From Streptomyces deccanensis (GTDB lineage Bacteria > Actinomycetota > Actinomycetes > Streptomycetales > Streptomycetaceae), in contig NZ_CP092431.1 of NCBI RefSeq assembly GCF_022385335.1, positions 4,774,001 through 4,838,000 on the forward strand: a stretch of 64,000 nt of DNA, in the 5' to 3' direction. How positions within the stretch are numbered: the first letter of the stretch is position 1; each line of letters begins with the position of its first letter. The position numbers and the translations under genes are program-made. A model generated the notes under the pieces. The model was not told the origin of the DNA. It saw nothing but the letters and a program-made list of their open reading frames with translations, and searched no databases. Shown in pieces: positions 25,547 through 35,645 of the stretch.

Positions 25547-26488
25547 ATGACCAGCGACGACACCGCCCGGCCGAGCGCAGCGGCCGGCGCAGCCGCCCGC
25601 AGTATCGAAACCCGCCTGGAACTCACCCCCGACCAGAAGGCCGCCGTCCTCGCCCTCCTCGACGAGGCCGCCGCGGTCGACGGCCAGCAGGCGGTGTCCG
25701 AGCAGGGCCGCCTCCAACTCCGCGGCGGCCCCCGCGAAGGCGTGGCCCACCTCCTGCTCACCGTCGGCGACACCCTGGTCGGCTACGCCCAGCTGGAGGA
25801 CAACGACCCCGTCGAGGCCCCGGCCGCCGAACTGGTCGTCCACCCCTCCCACCGGGGCCACGGCCACGGCCGCGCCCTGGGCTCCGCCCTGCTCGCCGAG
25901 TCCGGCAAACGGCTGCGGGTCTGGGCGCACGGCGGCCACTCCGCCGCCCGCCACCTCGCCCAGGTCCTCGGCCTCACCCTGTTCCGCGAACTCCGCCAGA
26001 TGCGCCGCTCCCTGGCCGATTTCGACCCGCCGGAGCCGGTGCTCCCCGAGGGTGTCACCGTCCGCTCCTTCGTCCCCGGCGACGACGACGCGGCCTGGCT
26101 CGCCGCGAACGCGGAGGCGTTCGCCCACCACCCCGAGCAGGGCTCCCTCACCCAGCGCGACCTCGACGACCGCAAGGCCGAGCCCTGGTTCGACCCGGCG
26201 GGCTTCTTCCTGGCCTTCAGGGGAGAGGAACTGGTCGGCTTCCACTGGACGAAGGCGCACGCCGCCGAGCAGCTCGGCGAGGTCTACGTCGTCGGCGTAC
26301 GCCCCGGCGCACAGGGCGGCGGCCTCGGCAAGGCCCTCACCACGATCGGCCTGCGCCACCTCGCCGCCCAGGGGCTGCCCACCGCGATGCTCTACGTCGA
26401 CGCGGACAACAAGGCGGCGGTGACCGTCTACGAACGGCTCGGCTTCGTGACGTACGAGACGGATCTGATGTACCGCAGCGAGACCTGA
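25547..26488 (+). CDS. mshD: Mycothiol synthase MshD
   Basis: 313 residues with two GNAT domains. The C-terminal domain has the acetyl-CoA loop VGVRPGAQGGGLGKALT and MLYVDADNKAAVTVYERLGF; the N-terminal one has VVHPSHRGHGHGRALG and resembles MshD rather than generic GNATs. It acetylates the cysteine of Cys-GlcN-Ins to make mycothiol, the main low-mass thiol of actinobacteria. It stands alone, which is normal because msh genes are scattered. It supports the actinomycete assignment. Confidence 0.92.
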   Translation: MTSDDTARPSAAAGAAARSIETRLELTPDQKAAVLALLDEAAAVDGQQAVSEQGRLQLRGGPREGVAHLLLTVGDTLVGYAQLEDNDPVEAPAAELVVHPSHRGHGHGRALGSALLAESGKRLRVWAHGGHSAARHLAQVLGLTLFRELRQMRRSLADFDPPEPVLPEGVTVRSFVPGDDDAAWLAANAEAFAHHPEQGSLTQRDLDDRKAEPWFDPAGFFLAFRGEELVGFHWTKAHAAEQLGEVYVVGVRPGAQGGGLGKALTTIGLRHLAAQGLPTAMLYVDADNKAAVTVYERLGFVTYETDLMYRSET

Positions 26489-26558
26489 CACGGCCGCGCG
26501 GACGCGGAGTTCTCCACAGGCGGGGGGCGGTGTTGTTGACACCGCCCCCTCTCTTGCA

Positions 26559-26592
26559 CCACCCTTTTACTACTCAATTAGTGAAAGGGTGG
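26559..26592. promoter_or_regulatory. Palindrome over promoter and start of GntR operon
   Basis: CCACCCTTT (26559-26567) and AAAGGGTGG (26584-26592) are exact inverted 9-mers around an A/T-rich centre. TTGCAC at 26554-26559 with ATTAGT about 17 nt downstream could be the -35 and -10 boxes. The dyad reaches the ribosome site, so bound GntR would block its own operon. Confidence 0.65.
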
Positions 26593-26600
26593 TTGTTCGA

Positions 26601-27005
26601 GTGGTCGAGTACCGCATCGACCGGCGCAGCGGTGTCGCCACCTACGTCCAGATCGTCCAGCAGACCAAACAGGCCCTCCGGATGGGGCTCCTGGAACCCG
26701 GCGACCGGCTCCCCACGGCCCGCGAGGTCGTGGAGGCCACCGCGATCAACCCGAACACGGTGCTGAAGGCCTACCGCGAGCTGGAGCGCGAAGGCCTGGT
26801 CGAGGCCCGACGCGGCCTCGGCACGTTCGTACGGAAGTCACTGGGCACCGCGCCCGTCGACTCCGCGCTGCGGGCCGAGTTGGACGGCTGGGCCGTACGG
26901 GCCCGGGAGACCGGACTCGAACGGGACGACGTGGAGGCCCTCTTCACGGCCGTACTGGACGAACACTTCACGACGGACAAGCGAGATCAGGGGGACGAGG
27001 CATGA
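26601..27005 (+). CDS. GntR regulator of YhcF/YtrA type
   Basis: 134 residues: a winged helix (about 5-75; YVQIVQQTKQALRMGLLEPG, LPTAREVVEATAINPNTVLK, GLGTFVRKSL) and a short helical tail, with no large ligand domain, typical of the YtrA subfamily. GTG is chosen so the protein begins MVEYRIDRRSG; a GTG four codons earlier is possible. It is followed with a 4-bp overlap by an ABC ATPase, so it represses its own ABC operon. YtrA-type systems respond to cell-wall drugs. Confidence 0.85.
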   Translation: MVEYRIDRRSGVATYVQIVQQTKQALRMGLLEPGDRLPTAREVVEATAINPNTVLKAYRELEREGLVEARRGLGTFVRKSLGTAPVDSALRAELDGWAVRARETGLERDDVEALFTAVLDEHFTTDKRDQGDEA

Positions 27006-27964
27006 CGGGGACCGCGATGGAGGCGGCCGCGCTCGGCAGGAAGTTCGGGTGGCGGGCCGGGGGCTGGGCGTTGCGGGAGTGCACGCTGCGGCTGCCGGCG
27101 GGGCGGGTGTGCGCGCTCGTCGGACCGAACGGCGCGGGCAAGTCGACGCTCCTGGCCCTGGCGGCCGGTCTGCTCACCCCCACCGAGGGCACGATCAGCG
27201 TGCTGGGCACGACCCCGGCGGCGGCCCGTGAGCGCCTCGCCTACGTCGCCCAGGACAAGCCTCTGTATCCCCAGCTGACCGTGGCCGAGACCCTGCGGCT
27301 GGGCCGCGAGCTCAACACCGGGCGCTGGGACCAGGCCGTCGCGGAGCGGGTGGTGGACGAGGGCGGCCTGAACCGGAACGCGAAAATCCGTTCCCTCTCC
27401 GGCGGTCAGCGCACCCGGGTCGCGCTCGCCCTCGCCCTCGGCAAGCGGCCCGAACTGCTGCTCCTGGACGAGCCGATGGCCGACCTCGACCCGCTCGCGC
27501 GGCACCAGCTGATGGGCACCCTGCTGGCGGACTCCGCCGAGCACGGCACCACGATTGTCATGTCCTCGCACGTGGTGGCCGAACTGGAGGGCTCCTGCGA
27601 CCACTTGTTCCTGCTGGGCGGCGGGCGCGTCCGGCTCGCGGGCCCGCTGGAGGAGATCCTCGCCGCGCACACCCTGGTCACCGGCCCGGTGGGCGACCTC
27701 GCCCCGCACACGGTGGTCGAGTCCCGCACGACGGGACGTCAGCTCACCGCGCTGATCCGCCCGCAGGGCCCCGTCGGCGCCGACCGGCAGACCACCGAGC
27801 CGACCCTGGAGGAGCTGGTCCTCGCCCATCTCCGGTCACCCGAGGCCCCGGCCCTCACGATCGAAGCCGAAGCCGAAGCCTCAGCAAACGCCGAAGCCGA
27901 CGCCGATCACACGGCCCGCTCGGGCGACACCAACGGGGCCGGGACCCGGGGAGCGGCCGTATGA
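27002..27964 (+). CDS. ABC transporter ATPase
   Basis: 320 residues with Walker A (GPNGAGKST), signature LSGGQRTRVALALA, Walker B (LLLLDEPMADLDP) and H-loop (SSHVV). About the last 35 residues are an unusual Ala/Glu-rich tail (EAEAEASANAEADADHTA). It energises the two membrane proteins encoded just downstream, with which it overlaps by 4 bp. YtrB-like drug or lipid-II-drug response exporter is the best guess. Confidence 0.9.
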   Translation: MTGTAMEAAALGRKFGWRAGGWALRECTLRLPAGRVCALVGPNGAGKSTLLALAAGLLTPTEGTISVLGTTPAAARERLAYVAQDKPLYPQLTVAETLRLGRELNTGRWDQAVAERVVDEGGLNRNAKIRSLSGGQRTRVALALALGKRPELLLLDEPMADLDPLARHQLMGTLLADSAEHGTTIVMSSHVVAELEGSCDHLFLLGGGRVRLAGPLEEILAAHTLVTGPVGDLAPHTVVESRTTGRQLTALIRPQGPVGADRQTTEPTLEELVLAHLRSPEAPALTIEAEAEASANAEADADHTARSGDTNGAGTRGAAV

Positions 27965-29004
27965 GCACCACGTCCACGAAGACCACGACCACCGAGGCCA
28001 CCGAGCCCCTGGGCACCGCCCGCTCCGGCGCCCCGTCCCCCGCCACCTGGTCCCCGTCACCGTCACCGTCTCCGTCCCCGACCCGTGGGCTGATCCGGGC
28101 GACGCTCAGCGTGCACCGGTCCGCCCTGTGGTTCTGGGGCCTGCTGGTGGTCCTCGTCGCCGCCGGACTGCTGTGGGCCGCCGGACCGGGCTACGACGCG
28201 GCCTGGGCTGCGTACGTGAAGAGCGGCTGCGCGGAGGCCGACTACTGCACGCTCGGCGCGGCCTACACGCGCTACGACACGGCCGTCTCCCTGGGCTCCA
28301 GGGTCCTCACCCTCGCCCCGCTCCTGATCGGCGCGTGGGCGGGCGGCTCCCTGATCGGCCGCGAGCTGGAGAGCGGTACGGCGAAGCTGGCCTGGACCCA
28401 GTCCGTCACCCCGGCCCGCTGGCTCGCCACGACACTCGCGGTCCCGGCCGCCGTGATCGTCTCCGGGACGGTCCTGCTGACCCTGCTGAACCGCCTGGTG
28501 TGGTGGCGCGAGGAGCGGCTGCGGCACGCGCTGGGGACCCGGGACTGGTTCGAGTCCGCCACCTTCGCCGGTCACGGCACCGTCGCCACGGCGTACGCCC
28601 TGCTGGGCCTCGCGGTCGGTGTCCTCGCCGGCCTGCTGCTGCGCCGCGCGCTCCCCGCGCTCGCCGTCGGCCTGGCGGGCACCGGCGTCCTGGCGGGCGC
28701 GCTCCAGTGGAACCGTCATCTGCTGTGGCCCACCGAGACCATCGTCTCCAAGACCGAAGAGTACGGCTGGACGGGCGAGCTGGTCGACCACGGCATCGTC
28801 ACCGCGACCGGGGAACGCGTCTCGATCGGGGCCTGCGCGGAAGACGACTCCTGCACCGTCGCCTCCTTCTACGCCGACTTCCACCCCTCCGCCCACTTCT
28901 GGCCCCTCCACCTCGTCGGGACGGCCATCGCCCTCACCGCCACCGCCCTGCTGATCTGGGCCGCGTTCCGGCTGCTGCGCCGCCGTACGGGAGGGACCGT
29001 ATGA
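27961..29004 (+). CDS. ABC exporter membrane subunit 1
   Basis: 347 residues with about six TM helices and an N-terminal Thr/Ser/Pro tail. Shares with the next gene the block ELESGTAKLAWTQSVTPARW and a final HFWPLHLVGTAIALTATALL, so the two are paralogous subunits. A periplasmic loop near 240-290 contains Cys pairs (SIGACAEDDSC). Coupled to the ATPase and to subunit 2 by 4-bp overlaps. Probably forms a heterodimeric exporter. Confidence 0.85.
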   Translation: MSTTSTKTTTTEATEPLGTARSGAPSPATWSPSPSPSPSPTRGLIRATLSVHRSALWFWGLLVVLVAAGLLWAAGPGYDAAWAAYVKSGCAEADYCTLGAAYTRYDTAVSLGSRVLTLAPLLIGAWAGGSLIGRELESGTAKLAWTQSVTPARWLATTLAVPAAVIVSGTVLLTLLNRLVWWREERLRHALGTRDWFESATFAGHGTVATAYALLGLAVGVLAGLLLRRALPALAVGLAGTGVLAGALQWNRHLLWPTETIVSKTEEYGWTGELVDHGIVTATGERVSIGACAEDDSCTVASFYADFHPSAHFWPLHLVGTAIALTATALLIWAAFRLLRRRTGGTV

Positions 29005-29981
29005 GCACCGAGACCCTCACCACCACGCCCCCGGCCGGCACCGCCGCCCGCCGCGGCCTGATCTGGACCGTCTGGCGCGTGCACCGCCCGGCACTGCTGG
29101 TGTGGAGCGCGTACGTGCTGCTCATGGTCGGGTGGATGCTCTGGCTGCGGTACGTCACGGGCGCGGAGATACGCGCGGAACGGGCCGCCTGCCGGAAGCT
29201 GGAGAACGGGTGCATCGACCTCGGATCCGCCTTCGACTACGCCTCGGCCATGAGCACGATCGGCACCTTGATCGCCTACTCCTCCTACGGCGTGGCCGCC
29301 TGGGCGGGGGCCGCACTGACCGGCCGTGAGCTGGAACGGGGCACGGCCCAGCTGGCCTGGACCCAGTCCGTCACCCCGGTCCGGTGGCTCACCGTCAAGC
29401 TCGCGGTGCCCGCCGCCGCGCTGACCGTCGGCATGGCCGTGCTGGTGCCGGTCTACCGCTGGGCCTGGTCCACGGACCGGGACCTGCGCGGCGACGAGTG
29501 GTACTACACCGACCCCTTCCTGAACCGCGGCCCTGCGGTCCTGGCGTACGCCCTGTGCGCGTTGGCCGTCGGCGCCCTGGCCGGCATCGTCCTCAGGCGC
29601 GCGCTGGCCGCGCTCACCGTGGCCCTCGGCTTCATGGTCGCGTTCCACCTCTGGTTCGACGTGCGGTTCGACGAGCTGTGGCCCTCCACGACGCTCCGCG
29701 GCACCGCCGCCAGCAGGCTGCCGATGACGGCGGACCAGCTGGAGCTGGGCGCCGTCACCCGCTCCGGTGCCCGCGTCGACGACCTGAGCTGCTTCGACGC
29801 CGATGCCGACATCGACTACACCACGTGCATGAGCGGGAAGGGCTTCACCGATCTGTACGCCGAGGTGCACCCGGCGTCCCACTTCTGGCCCCTGCACCTC
29901 GTGGCGACCGGCATCATCCTCGCCGTCGGGGTCCTGGCCGGCGCCGCCGCCTTCTGGCTCCTGCGCCGTCGCGTCCGCTGA
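29001..29981 (+). CDS. ABC exporter membrane subunit 2
   Basis: 326 residues, about six TM helices. The TQSVTPVRWLTVKLAVPAAA segment and PASHFWPLHLVATGIILAVG end match subunit 1. Cysteines DLSC and DYTTC lie in the outer loop, parallel to those of subunit 1. Last gene of the operon; a strong hairpin follows within 17 bp of the stop. Confidence 0.85.
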   Translation: MSTETLTTTPPAGTAARRGLIWTVWRVHRPALLVWSAYVLLMVGWMLWLRYVTGAEIRAERAACRKLENGCIDLGSAFDYASAMSTIGTLIAYSSYGVAAWAGAALTGRELERGTAQLAWTQSVTPVRWLTVKLAVPAAALTVGMAVLVPVYRWAWSTDRDLRGDEWYYTDPFLNRGPAVLAYALCALAVGALAGIVLRRALAALTVALGFMVAFHLWFDVRFDELWPSTTLRGTAASRLPMTADQLELGAVTRSGARVDDLSCFDADADIDYTTCMSGKGFTDLYAEVHPASHFWPLHLVATGIILAVGVLAGAAAFWLLRRRVR

Positions 29982-29997
29982 CGGACGGCCCTCTGCG

Positions 29998-30030
29998 GGC
30001 ACGCCCCTCCTACGGGGGGAGGGGCGTGCC
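29998..30030 (+). terminator. 13-bp stem terminator of ABC operon
   Basis: GGCACGCCCCTCC pairs with GGAGGGGCGTGCC across a 7-nt loop, 16 bp after the subunit 2 stop. Confidence 0.75.
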
Positions 30031-30040
30031 GACGGCGTAC

Positions 30041-30062
30041 GGCAGGTGAACGGCGCGTGATC
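30041..30062 (-). promoter_or_regulatory. PHO box ahead of ppk
   Basis: The minus strand reads GATCACGCGCC and GTTCACCTGCC, two adjacent 11-bp units. The second matches the PhoP consensus (GTTCACC) and the first matches partially. It lies 120 bp upstream of the ppk start used here. PhoP control of ppk is known in Streptomyces, so this is a likely PhoP site. Confidence 0.65.
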
Positions 30063-30183
30063 GCGAGAAGGCGTACGCCGGGGTGCCGCGCACGCCTCCA
30101 CGGAACCGGCGGTCCTCCCCCCGCTATCCCGCACGTAAGGTCTCCGTAACCGGCGATTCAGACGACCTTGCGACGCTTCCGCA

Positions 30184-32670
30184 ATGAACCCCGTCGTGCC
30201 CGAGCCCTCGCCTCCCCCACGCAGCGGCCCAAGCAACGGGAACAGCACGGGGGACGACCCCCGCACGCCCGCGCCCGTCGCCCCGCACCCCACCCCCGAT
30301 GTCGTCGACGTCGTGGCCCGCATCGACGCGGACATCGCCGAGAACACCGCGGCGAACGCCTCCTCGCGCGTCCCCGCCCTCCCTCCGGCCCTGTCCGACG
30401 CGCCTGTGATGCTCGCGGCGCGGAACAATGGTTCCATGAGCCAGTCCAACGCCCAGGCAGCCCAGGTCCAGCACGCGCAGCCGTCCATCGGCTCCATAAC
30501 CGGCCACCGCCCGCACACGGTGTCCGCCGTGGTGTCCGACCTGGAACCCGACATCGACGCCGACCTCGACGCGTACGACGAGGACGAGCAGGGCGGCGAG
30601 AGGCTGCCCCAGGGCCGCTTCCTCGACCGGGAGCGCAGCTGGCTCGCCTTCAACGAACGCGTCCTCGAACTGGCCGAGGACCCGAGCACCCCCCTGCTCG
30701 AACGGGCGAACTTCCTGGCGATCTTCGCCAGCAACCTCGACGAGTTCTTCATGGTCCGGGTGGCCGGTCTGAAGCGCCGCATCGCCACCGGCGTCGCCAC
30801 CAAGTCCGCCTCCGGCCTGCAGCCCCGCGAGGTGCTGGAGATGATCTGGGCCCGCTCCCGCGAGCTGATGGCCCGGCACGCCGCCTGCTTCCACGAGGAC
30901 GTCGCCCCGGCGCTGGCCGAGGAGGGCGTGCACCTGGTCCGCTGGAGCGAACTGGAGGAGAAGGAGCAGGCCCGCCTCTTCACGCTCTTCCGCCACCAGA
31001 TCTTCCCCGTCCTCACGCCGCTGGCCGTCGACCCGGCGCACCCCTTCCCGTACATCTCGGGTCTCTCGCTGAATTTGGCCGTCCGCGTCCAGAACCCGGT
31101 GACCGGCACCTCGCACTTCGCCCGCGTCAAGGTCCCGCCGCTGCTCTCCCGCTTCCTGGAGGCCTCCCCGGGCCGGTTCGTCCCGCTGGAGGACGTGATC
31201 GGCGCCCACCTGGAGGAGCTGTTCCCGGGCATGGAGGTGCTGGAGCACCACGCCTTCCGGGTCACCCGCAACGAGGACCTGGAGGTCGAGGAGGACGACG
31301 CCGAGAACCTCCTCCAGGCCCTGGAGAAGGAGCTCATGCGGCGCCGCTTCGGGCCGCCGGTGCGCCTGGAGGTCGAGGAGAGCATCAACCAGGAGGTCCT
31401 GGACCTGCTGGTGCGCGAGCTGAAGATCAAGGAGTCCGAGGTCTACCCGCTGACCGGGCCCCTGGACCTCACCGGCCTCTTCCGCATCGCCTCCCTGGAC
31501 CGGCCCGAGCTGAAGTACCGCAAGTTCGTCGCCGGCGTCCACCGCGACCTCGCCGAGGTCGAGTCGGCGTCCGCGCCGGACATCTTCGCCGCCCTGCGCA
31601 GCCGGGACGTGCTGCTGCACCACCCCTACGACTCGTTCTCGACGTCGGTGCAGGCGTTCCTGGAGCAGGCGGCCGAGGACCCGGACGTCCTCGCGATCAA
31701 GCAGACCCTGTACCGGACGTCCGGCGACTCCCCCATAGTCAACGCGCTCATCGACGCGGCCGAGGCCGGCAAGCAGGTCCTCGTCCTGGTCGAGATCAAG
31801 GCGCGCTTCGACGAGCACGCCAACATCAAGTGGGCACGCAAGCTGGAGGAGGCCGGCTGCCACGTCGTCTACGGCCTGGTCGGTCTGAAGACCCACTGCA
31901 AGCTGTCCCTGGTGGTCCGTCAGGAGGGCGACACGCTCCGGCGCTACAGCCACGTCGGCACGGGCAACTACCACCCGAAGACGGCACGGCTCTACGAGGA
32001 CCTGGGCGTGCTCACGTCGGACCCGCAGGTCGGCGCTGACCTCTCCGACCTCTTCAACCGGCTCTCCGGCTACTCCCGGCGCGAGACCTACCGCCGTCTC
32101 CTCGTCGCGCCCAAGTCCCTGCGCGACGGGCTGATCGCCCGCGTCAACAAGGAGGTCCAGCACCACCGTGCCGGACGTCCCGCGCACGTCCGCATCAAGG
32201 TCAACTCCATCGTGGACGAGGCGCTCATCGACGCCCTGTACCGGGCCTCGCAGGCCGGTGTGCCGGTCGACGTGTGGGTGCGCGGCATCTGCGCCATACG
32301 GCCCGGCGTCCCGGGCCTGTCGGAGAACATCCGGGTCCGCTCGGTCCTCGGCCGCTTCCTCGAACACTCCCGGATCTTCGGCTTCGGCAACGGCGGCGAG
32401 CCGGAGGTGTGGATCGGCAGCGCCGACATGATGCACCGCAACCTCGACCGCCGGATCGAGGCCCTGCTCCGGGTCACCGACCCGGCCCACCGGGCGGCAC
32501 TCAACCGCCTGCTGGAGACCGGTATGTCCGACACGACCTCCTCCTGGCACCTCGGTCCCGACGGCGAGTGGATCCGGCACTCCACCGACGCCGACGGCCA
32601 GCCCCTGCGCAACGTCCAGGAGATGCTCATTGACGCCCGGAGGCGCCGGCGTGGCACAGCGACACCTTGA
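30184..32670 (+). CDS. ppk: Polyphosphate kinase 1
   Basis: 828 residues from the first ATG; the first 120 are low-complexity and variable, and an ATG at codon 85 ([10 protein letters not shown]) may be the true start. The enzyme core begins at [15 protein letters not shown]. The phospholipase-D-like catalytic part carries the phosphorylated H590 in [11 protein letters not shown], and a second conserved histidine in HCKLSLVV. It makes polyphosphate from ATP (or ATP from polyP and ADP) in the cytoplasm. CHAD and Nudix genes follow with overlaps, forming a polyphosphate operon. The PHO box upstream suggests phosphate-starvation control. Confidence 0.93.
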   Translation: MNPVVPEPSPPPRSGPSNGNSTGDDPRTPAPVAPHPTPDVVDVVARIDADIAENTAANASSRVPALPPALSDAPVMLAARNNGSMSQSNAQAAQVQHAQPSIGSITGHRPHTVSAVVSDLEPDIDADLDAYDEDEQGGERLPQGRFLDRERSWLAFNERVLELAEDPSTPLLERANFLAIFASNLDEFFMVRVAGLKRRIATGVATKSASGLQPREVLEMIWARSRELMARHAACFHEDVAPALAEEGVHLVRWSELEEKEQARLFTLFRHQIFPVLTPLAVDPAHPFPYISGLSLNLAVRVQNPVTGTSHFARVKVPPLLSRFLEASPGRFVPLEDVIGAHLEELFPGMEVLEHHAFRVTRNEDLEVEEDDAENLLQALEKELMRRRFGPPVRLEVEESINQEVLDLLVRELKIKESEVYPLTGPLDLTGLFRIASLDRPELKYRKFVAGVHRDLAEVESASAPDIFAALRSRDVLLHHPYDSFSTSVQAFLEQAAEDPDVLAIKQTLYRTSGDSPIVNALIDAAEAGKQVLVLVEIKARFDEHANIKWARKLEEAGCHVVYGLVGLKTHCKLSLVVRQEGDTLRRYSHVGTGNYHPKTARLYEDLGVLTSDPQVGADLSDLFNRLSGYSRRETYRRLLVAPKSLRDGLIARVNKEVQHHRAGRPAHVRIKVNSIVDEALIDALYRASQAGVPVDVWVRGICAIRPGVPGLSENIRVRSVLGRFLEHSRIFGFGNGGEPEVWIGSADMMHRNLDRRIEALLRVTDPAHRAALNRLLETGMSDTTSSWHLGPDGEWIRHSTDADGQPLRNVQEMLIDARRRRRGTATP

Positions 32671-33790
32671 CCCCACGAACCCCACGGCCGCTCCCGCGGA
32701 TGCCGTCGCAGGCTATCTGCGGGAGCGGGCCACGGAGTTCCTCCGCGCGCTGCGCACCCACCGGGAGACCGGTGGGGGCACGGCGAACGGAAACGAGGAG
32801 TCCACCGACGCGGCGCTCGCCCTGCGCCGCTCGGCCCGCCGCATCAGCGGCACGCTGCACACCTTCCGCCCCCTGCTGGACGCCGACTGGTCGGAGTCCC
32901 TCCGTCCCGAACTGGCGTGGCTCTCGGGCACGTTGGGCCGCGAACACGCCTACGCTGCCCGCCTGGACCGCCTGGTCGGCGCCCTGAACCGGCTGTCGGG
33001 GGCGACGAACCTCCCGACGCAGGCATCGGTGCCGGCCCGCCCCGACACCGGTGCCGCTCCGATCGGCGCGGCACCGGGCGCGCGTGCCACCGGGGCGGCA
33101 CGCGCGGGCGCGGCGGCAGCCGGCACCACCGGCCCGGGTTCCCGTCCCCCGGCCGCCCCGGACCGGGGCAACCTCACGGTCGGCGCCGCGAAAGCCGGCG
33201 CCCTGCTGGACCGGCAGCTCACCCTCGCCCGCACCCGGGCCCACTCGGCGGCCCTCCAAGCCCTCGGCTCCTCCCGCTTCCACGCCGTCGCCGACAGCGT
33301 CGCCGTCCTCGCCAGCGAGGTCCCCCTCACCCCCACCGCCGCCGCCATGGACCTGGGCCCCCTCGCCGCCGCCGCCCACGACCGCCTCCGCGACGCGGTC
33401 ACCGGCCTCCCCCTGCACACGGCGGGCCACCCCTACAACGCCGAGGCCCTCATCCACGGCCTCTCCCCGGACACCGCGCCCCACCCCCAGGACGCCCCCT
33501 GGCACCAGGTACGGCTGCTGCTCCGCCTCCACCGCTACGCCCTGGAGGTCCTGCACCCCGAGGCCGTCCCCGTCGACGTACGCCTCCTCTCAGCGGGCGA
33601 GGCCCTCAACCGTCACCGTGACGCCAGCGAGGCGGCCTCCGCGGCGGCGGCCGCCGCGCGCACCCCGCGCATCGCCCCGGCCACGGCCTACGCCCTCGGT
33701 GTCCTCCACGCCGACCAGCGCCACGAGGTGGAGGCATCCCGGTTCGCGTTCCAGCAGTGCTGGCAGAAGGAGGCGGTGAGGACACCGTGA
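32651..33790 (+). CDS. CHAD-domain polyphosphate-binding protein
   Basis: 379 residues, all helical. Repeated conserved His/Arg pairs typical of CHAD are visible ([31 protein letters not shown] near the C-terminus, and [16 protein letters not shown]). The central Ala/Gly/Pro stretch (about 118-170) is a linker. CHAD proteins bind polyphosphate granules. The GTG, behind CCCGGAGG, lies 20 bp inside ppk, and its stop overlaps the Nudix start by 4 bp, so the three genes are coupled. Confidence 0.85.
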   Translation: MAQRHLDPTNPTAAPADAVAGYLRERATEFLRALRTHRETGGGTANGNEESTDAALALRRSARRISGTLHTFRPLLDADWSESLRPELAWLSGTLGREHAYAARLDRLVGALNRLSGATNLPTQASVPARPDTGAAPIGAAPGARATGAARAGAAAAGTTGPGSRPPAAPDRGNLTVGAAKAGALLDRQLTLARTRAHSAALQALGSSRFHAVADSVAVLASEVPLTPTAAAMDLGPLAAAAHDRLRDAVTGLPLHTAGHPYNAEALIHGLSPDTAPHPQDAPWHQVRLLLRLHRYALEVLHPEAVPVDVRLLSAGEALNRHRDASEAASAAAAAARTPRIAPATAYALGVLHADQRHEVEASRFAFQQCWQKEAVRTP

Positions 33791-34209
33791 CCGAGAACAC
33801 CGACGGCGTCGTCCGAGCGGCCGGCTGCGTCCTGTGGCGCCGCTCCCCGGAGGGCGGGGAGCTGGAGATCTGCCTGGTCCACCGGCCCAAGTACGACGAC
33901 TGGTCGCACCCGAAGGGCAAGTTGAAGCGCGCCGAGGACGCCCTCTCGGGCGCGCTGCGGGAGGTCGAGGAGGAGACCGGCCACCGGTGCGCGCCGGGGC
34001 CCCGGCTGTCCGAGGCCCGCTACTTCGTCAACGGCCGTGCCAAGACGGTGAGTTACTGGGCGGCCGAGGCGACCGACGGCGACTTCGCACCCAGCGCCGA
34101 GGTGGACCGGATCCTCTGGCTGGAGCCGACCGCCGCCCGTGACCGGCTCACCCAGCCCCGCGACCGGGAACTGGTCGACGAGTTCCTGGCGACCCTCCGC
34201 CACGCGTAG
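33787..34209 (+). CDS. Nudix hydrolase (MutT/diadenosine-type)
   Basis: 140 residues. The Nudix box runs G44-KLKRAE-X5-LREVEEETG65 with the REV-EE-TG core intact. Likely substrates are oxidised nucleotides or diadenosine/inositol polyphosphates. Start GTG overlaps the CHAD stop. Position after ppk and CHAD suggests a nucleotide or polyphosphate-related substrate rather than pure housekeeping. Confidence 0.88.
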   Translation: MTENTDGVVRAAGCVLWRRSPEGGELEICLVHRPKYDDWSHPKGKLKRAEDALSGALREVEEETGHRCAPGPRLSEARYFVNGRAKTVSYWAAEATDGDFAPSAEVDRILWLEPTAARDRLTQPRDRELVDEFLATLRHA

Positions 34210-34251
34210 AGCTCCCGCCCCGAGCACCGCCGCACACCCCGCCACGCACCG

Positions 34252-34419
34252 CTACACCCCGGTCAGCGCGTGCCCCTCCGCGTCCGTCCGCGCCAGACTC
34301 CGCGCCCGCCGGGCCGGCCCCCGCCAGCCGCAGGTACAGCGAGCCACACAGAAGCGGCCCTGATCGACGGTGGTCGTACGGTGCTGCTGCTGCGGCGGTT
34401 CCGGCTCGTCCTGGTGCAC
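34252..34419 (-). CDS. Small Cys-containing protein, unknown
   Basis: 55 residues on the minus strand, convergent with the Nudix gene. The end is GRFCVARCTCGWRGPARRAR followed by SLARTDAEGHAL, with CxxxCxC that could bind zinc. The start GTG is uncertain (upstream GTG possible). The strong codon pattern at the C-terminus and a CGWRGPARR motif I recall from other actinobacterial small proteins support it. Confidence 0.45.
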   Translation of the reverse strand: MHQDEPEPPQQQHRTTTVDQGRFCVARCTCGWRGPARRARSLARTDAEGHALTGV

Positions 34420-34699
34420 CACACCCACAACGTTACCCAAGGCAAACAAGCCCACGCCCCACAGACTCTTTCAAGGCCGCACAGAACCCGGCCCCTTGAC
34501 CGGGCGAAGCCCGTCAAGGGGCGCGGGGAACTGCGCGAGCAACCGCAACGCACCAGCGCCCGCCGACGAACCAGCCACCCCCACCCCCTCAGGCGCCCCT
34601 CCCCCACCCCTCACGCGCCCGGCGTGACGACCTCCCCCAACCGTCGTTATCCGAAACGACCACAGGAACCCGGCAAACCCGGCAGGGGATCGGCAGGCG
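34420..34699. other. Gene-free gap with hairpin and dispersed repeat
   Basis: A stem (34492-34500 with 34513-34521, with an inner CGGGC/GCCCG pair) abuts a plus-strand dispersed-repeat copy at 34516-34538. Pyrimidine-rich sequence follows to the lipoprotein gene. No other gene seen. Confidence 0.5.
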
Positions 34700-35533
34700 A
34701 TGGTGACGGCGCGGCACAGCAGGACGGGCGCGGCACTCGTCGCGGCGGGACTCATCGCCGGCGCGACCGGCGTCACCGGCTGCGCCCTCCGCGGCGTCAC
34801 CGACGACCCCCTCCCCTCCGACCCGGTCGACCTCATGCACCGCGCCGCCCCCGCCCTGGTCCGCGCGGGCAGCTCCAAGGCCCGTACGGAGATGGAGATG
34901 GCCACCGGCGGCACCCGGGTGACCATTTACGGCGAGGGCGTCTACGACTACGGCAGACAGCTCGGCCGGCTCAAGGTGCTGCTGCCGCACGACCCCGCCG
35001 GCCGCAGCGAGCACCGCCCGATCACCGAACTCCTCGCCCCCGGCGCCCTGTTCATGAAGAACCGGGGCGCGGGCGTCCCCGCCGACAAATGGGTCCGCGT
35101 CGACACGGGCACCCTCTCCGACGGCAATCTGGTCACCGGCGGCGCCACCGACCCGTTCGCGGCGGCCGAGGTGTTGCGCGGGGCGCGCACGGCGCAACTC
35201 GTCGGGGAGACCAAGGTGGACGGCGTCCGGGTCCGCCACTACCGCGGCACCGCCGACCTCACGACCGCCTCCCGCGCCGCCTCCGAGGGCAACAGGGCCC
35301 CGCTGCGCGCCGCCGCCCGGGGCTTCGCCACGGCCCGCGTCCCCTTCGACGCCTACCTCGACGACGAGGGCCGCATCCGCAAGGTCCGCCACCGCTTCAG
35401 CTTCGTCAACGGCGGTGGCCAGGGCAGCGTCGCGGTCGCCTCGACGACCCTGCTGTTCGACTTCGGCGTCCCCGTCGCCGTACGCCTGCCGCGGCCCGAG
35501 GACATCTACGCCGGGAAGATCGCGGAGGAGTAG
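34700..35533 (+). CDS. Lipoprotein of LppX/LprAFG-like fold
   Basis: 277 residues with a lipobox (GATGVTG-C28). The mature part resembles the LppX_LprAFG group: KARTEMEMATGGTRVTIYGEG, DYGRQLGRLKVLLPH, PADKWVRVDTG, and a late DAYLDDEGRIRKVRHRFSF. Related mycobacterial proteins bind lipids under the envelope. Probably monocistronic; the upstream gap carries repeats. Function inferred from fold only. Confidence 0.8.
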   Translation: MVTARHSRTGAALVAAGLIAGATGVTGCALRGVTDDPLPSDPVDLMHRAAPALVRAGSSKARTEMEMATGGTRVTIYGEGVYDYGRQLGRLKVLLPHDPAGRSEHRPITELLAPGALFMKNRGAGVPADKWVRVDTGTLSDGNLVTGGATDPFAAAEVLRGARTAQLVGETKVDGVRVRHYRGTADLTTASRAASEGNRAPLRAAARGFATARVPFDAYLDDEGRIRKVRHRFSFVNGGGQGSVAVASTTLLFDFGVPVAVRLPRPEDIYAGKIAEE

Positions 35534-35645
35534 CCCCGGGTGCGGCGGACGGCGCTGGGCCGGAAATGGTCCGTTGGTGCCATGCGCGGGCTGTGGGCCG
35601 CTGCCTACCCTAGTAGTCGGTGACGGCAGAGAAGAGGTGATGCGC

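Noticed and set aside
28869..32685. Very long minus-strand frames over the ABC and ppk genes
   Set aside because: Shadows of well-identified plus-strand enzymes with intact catalytic motifs.
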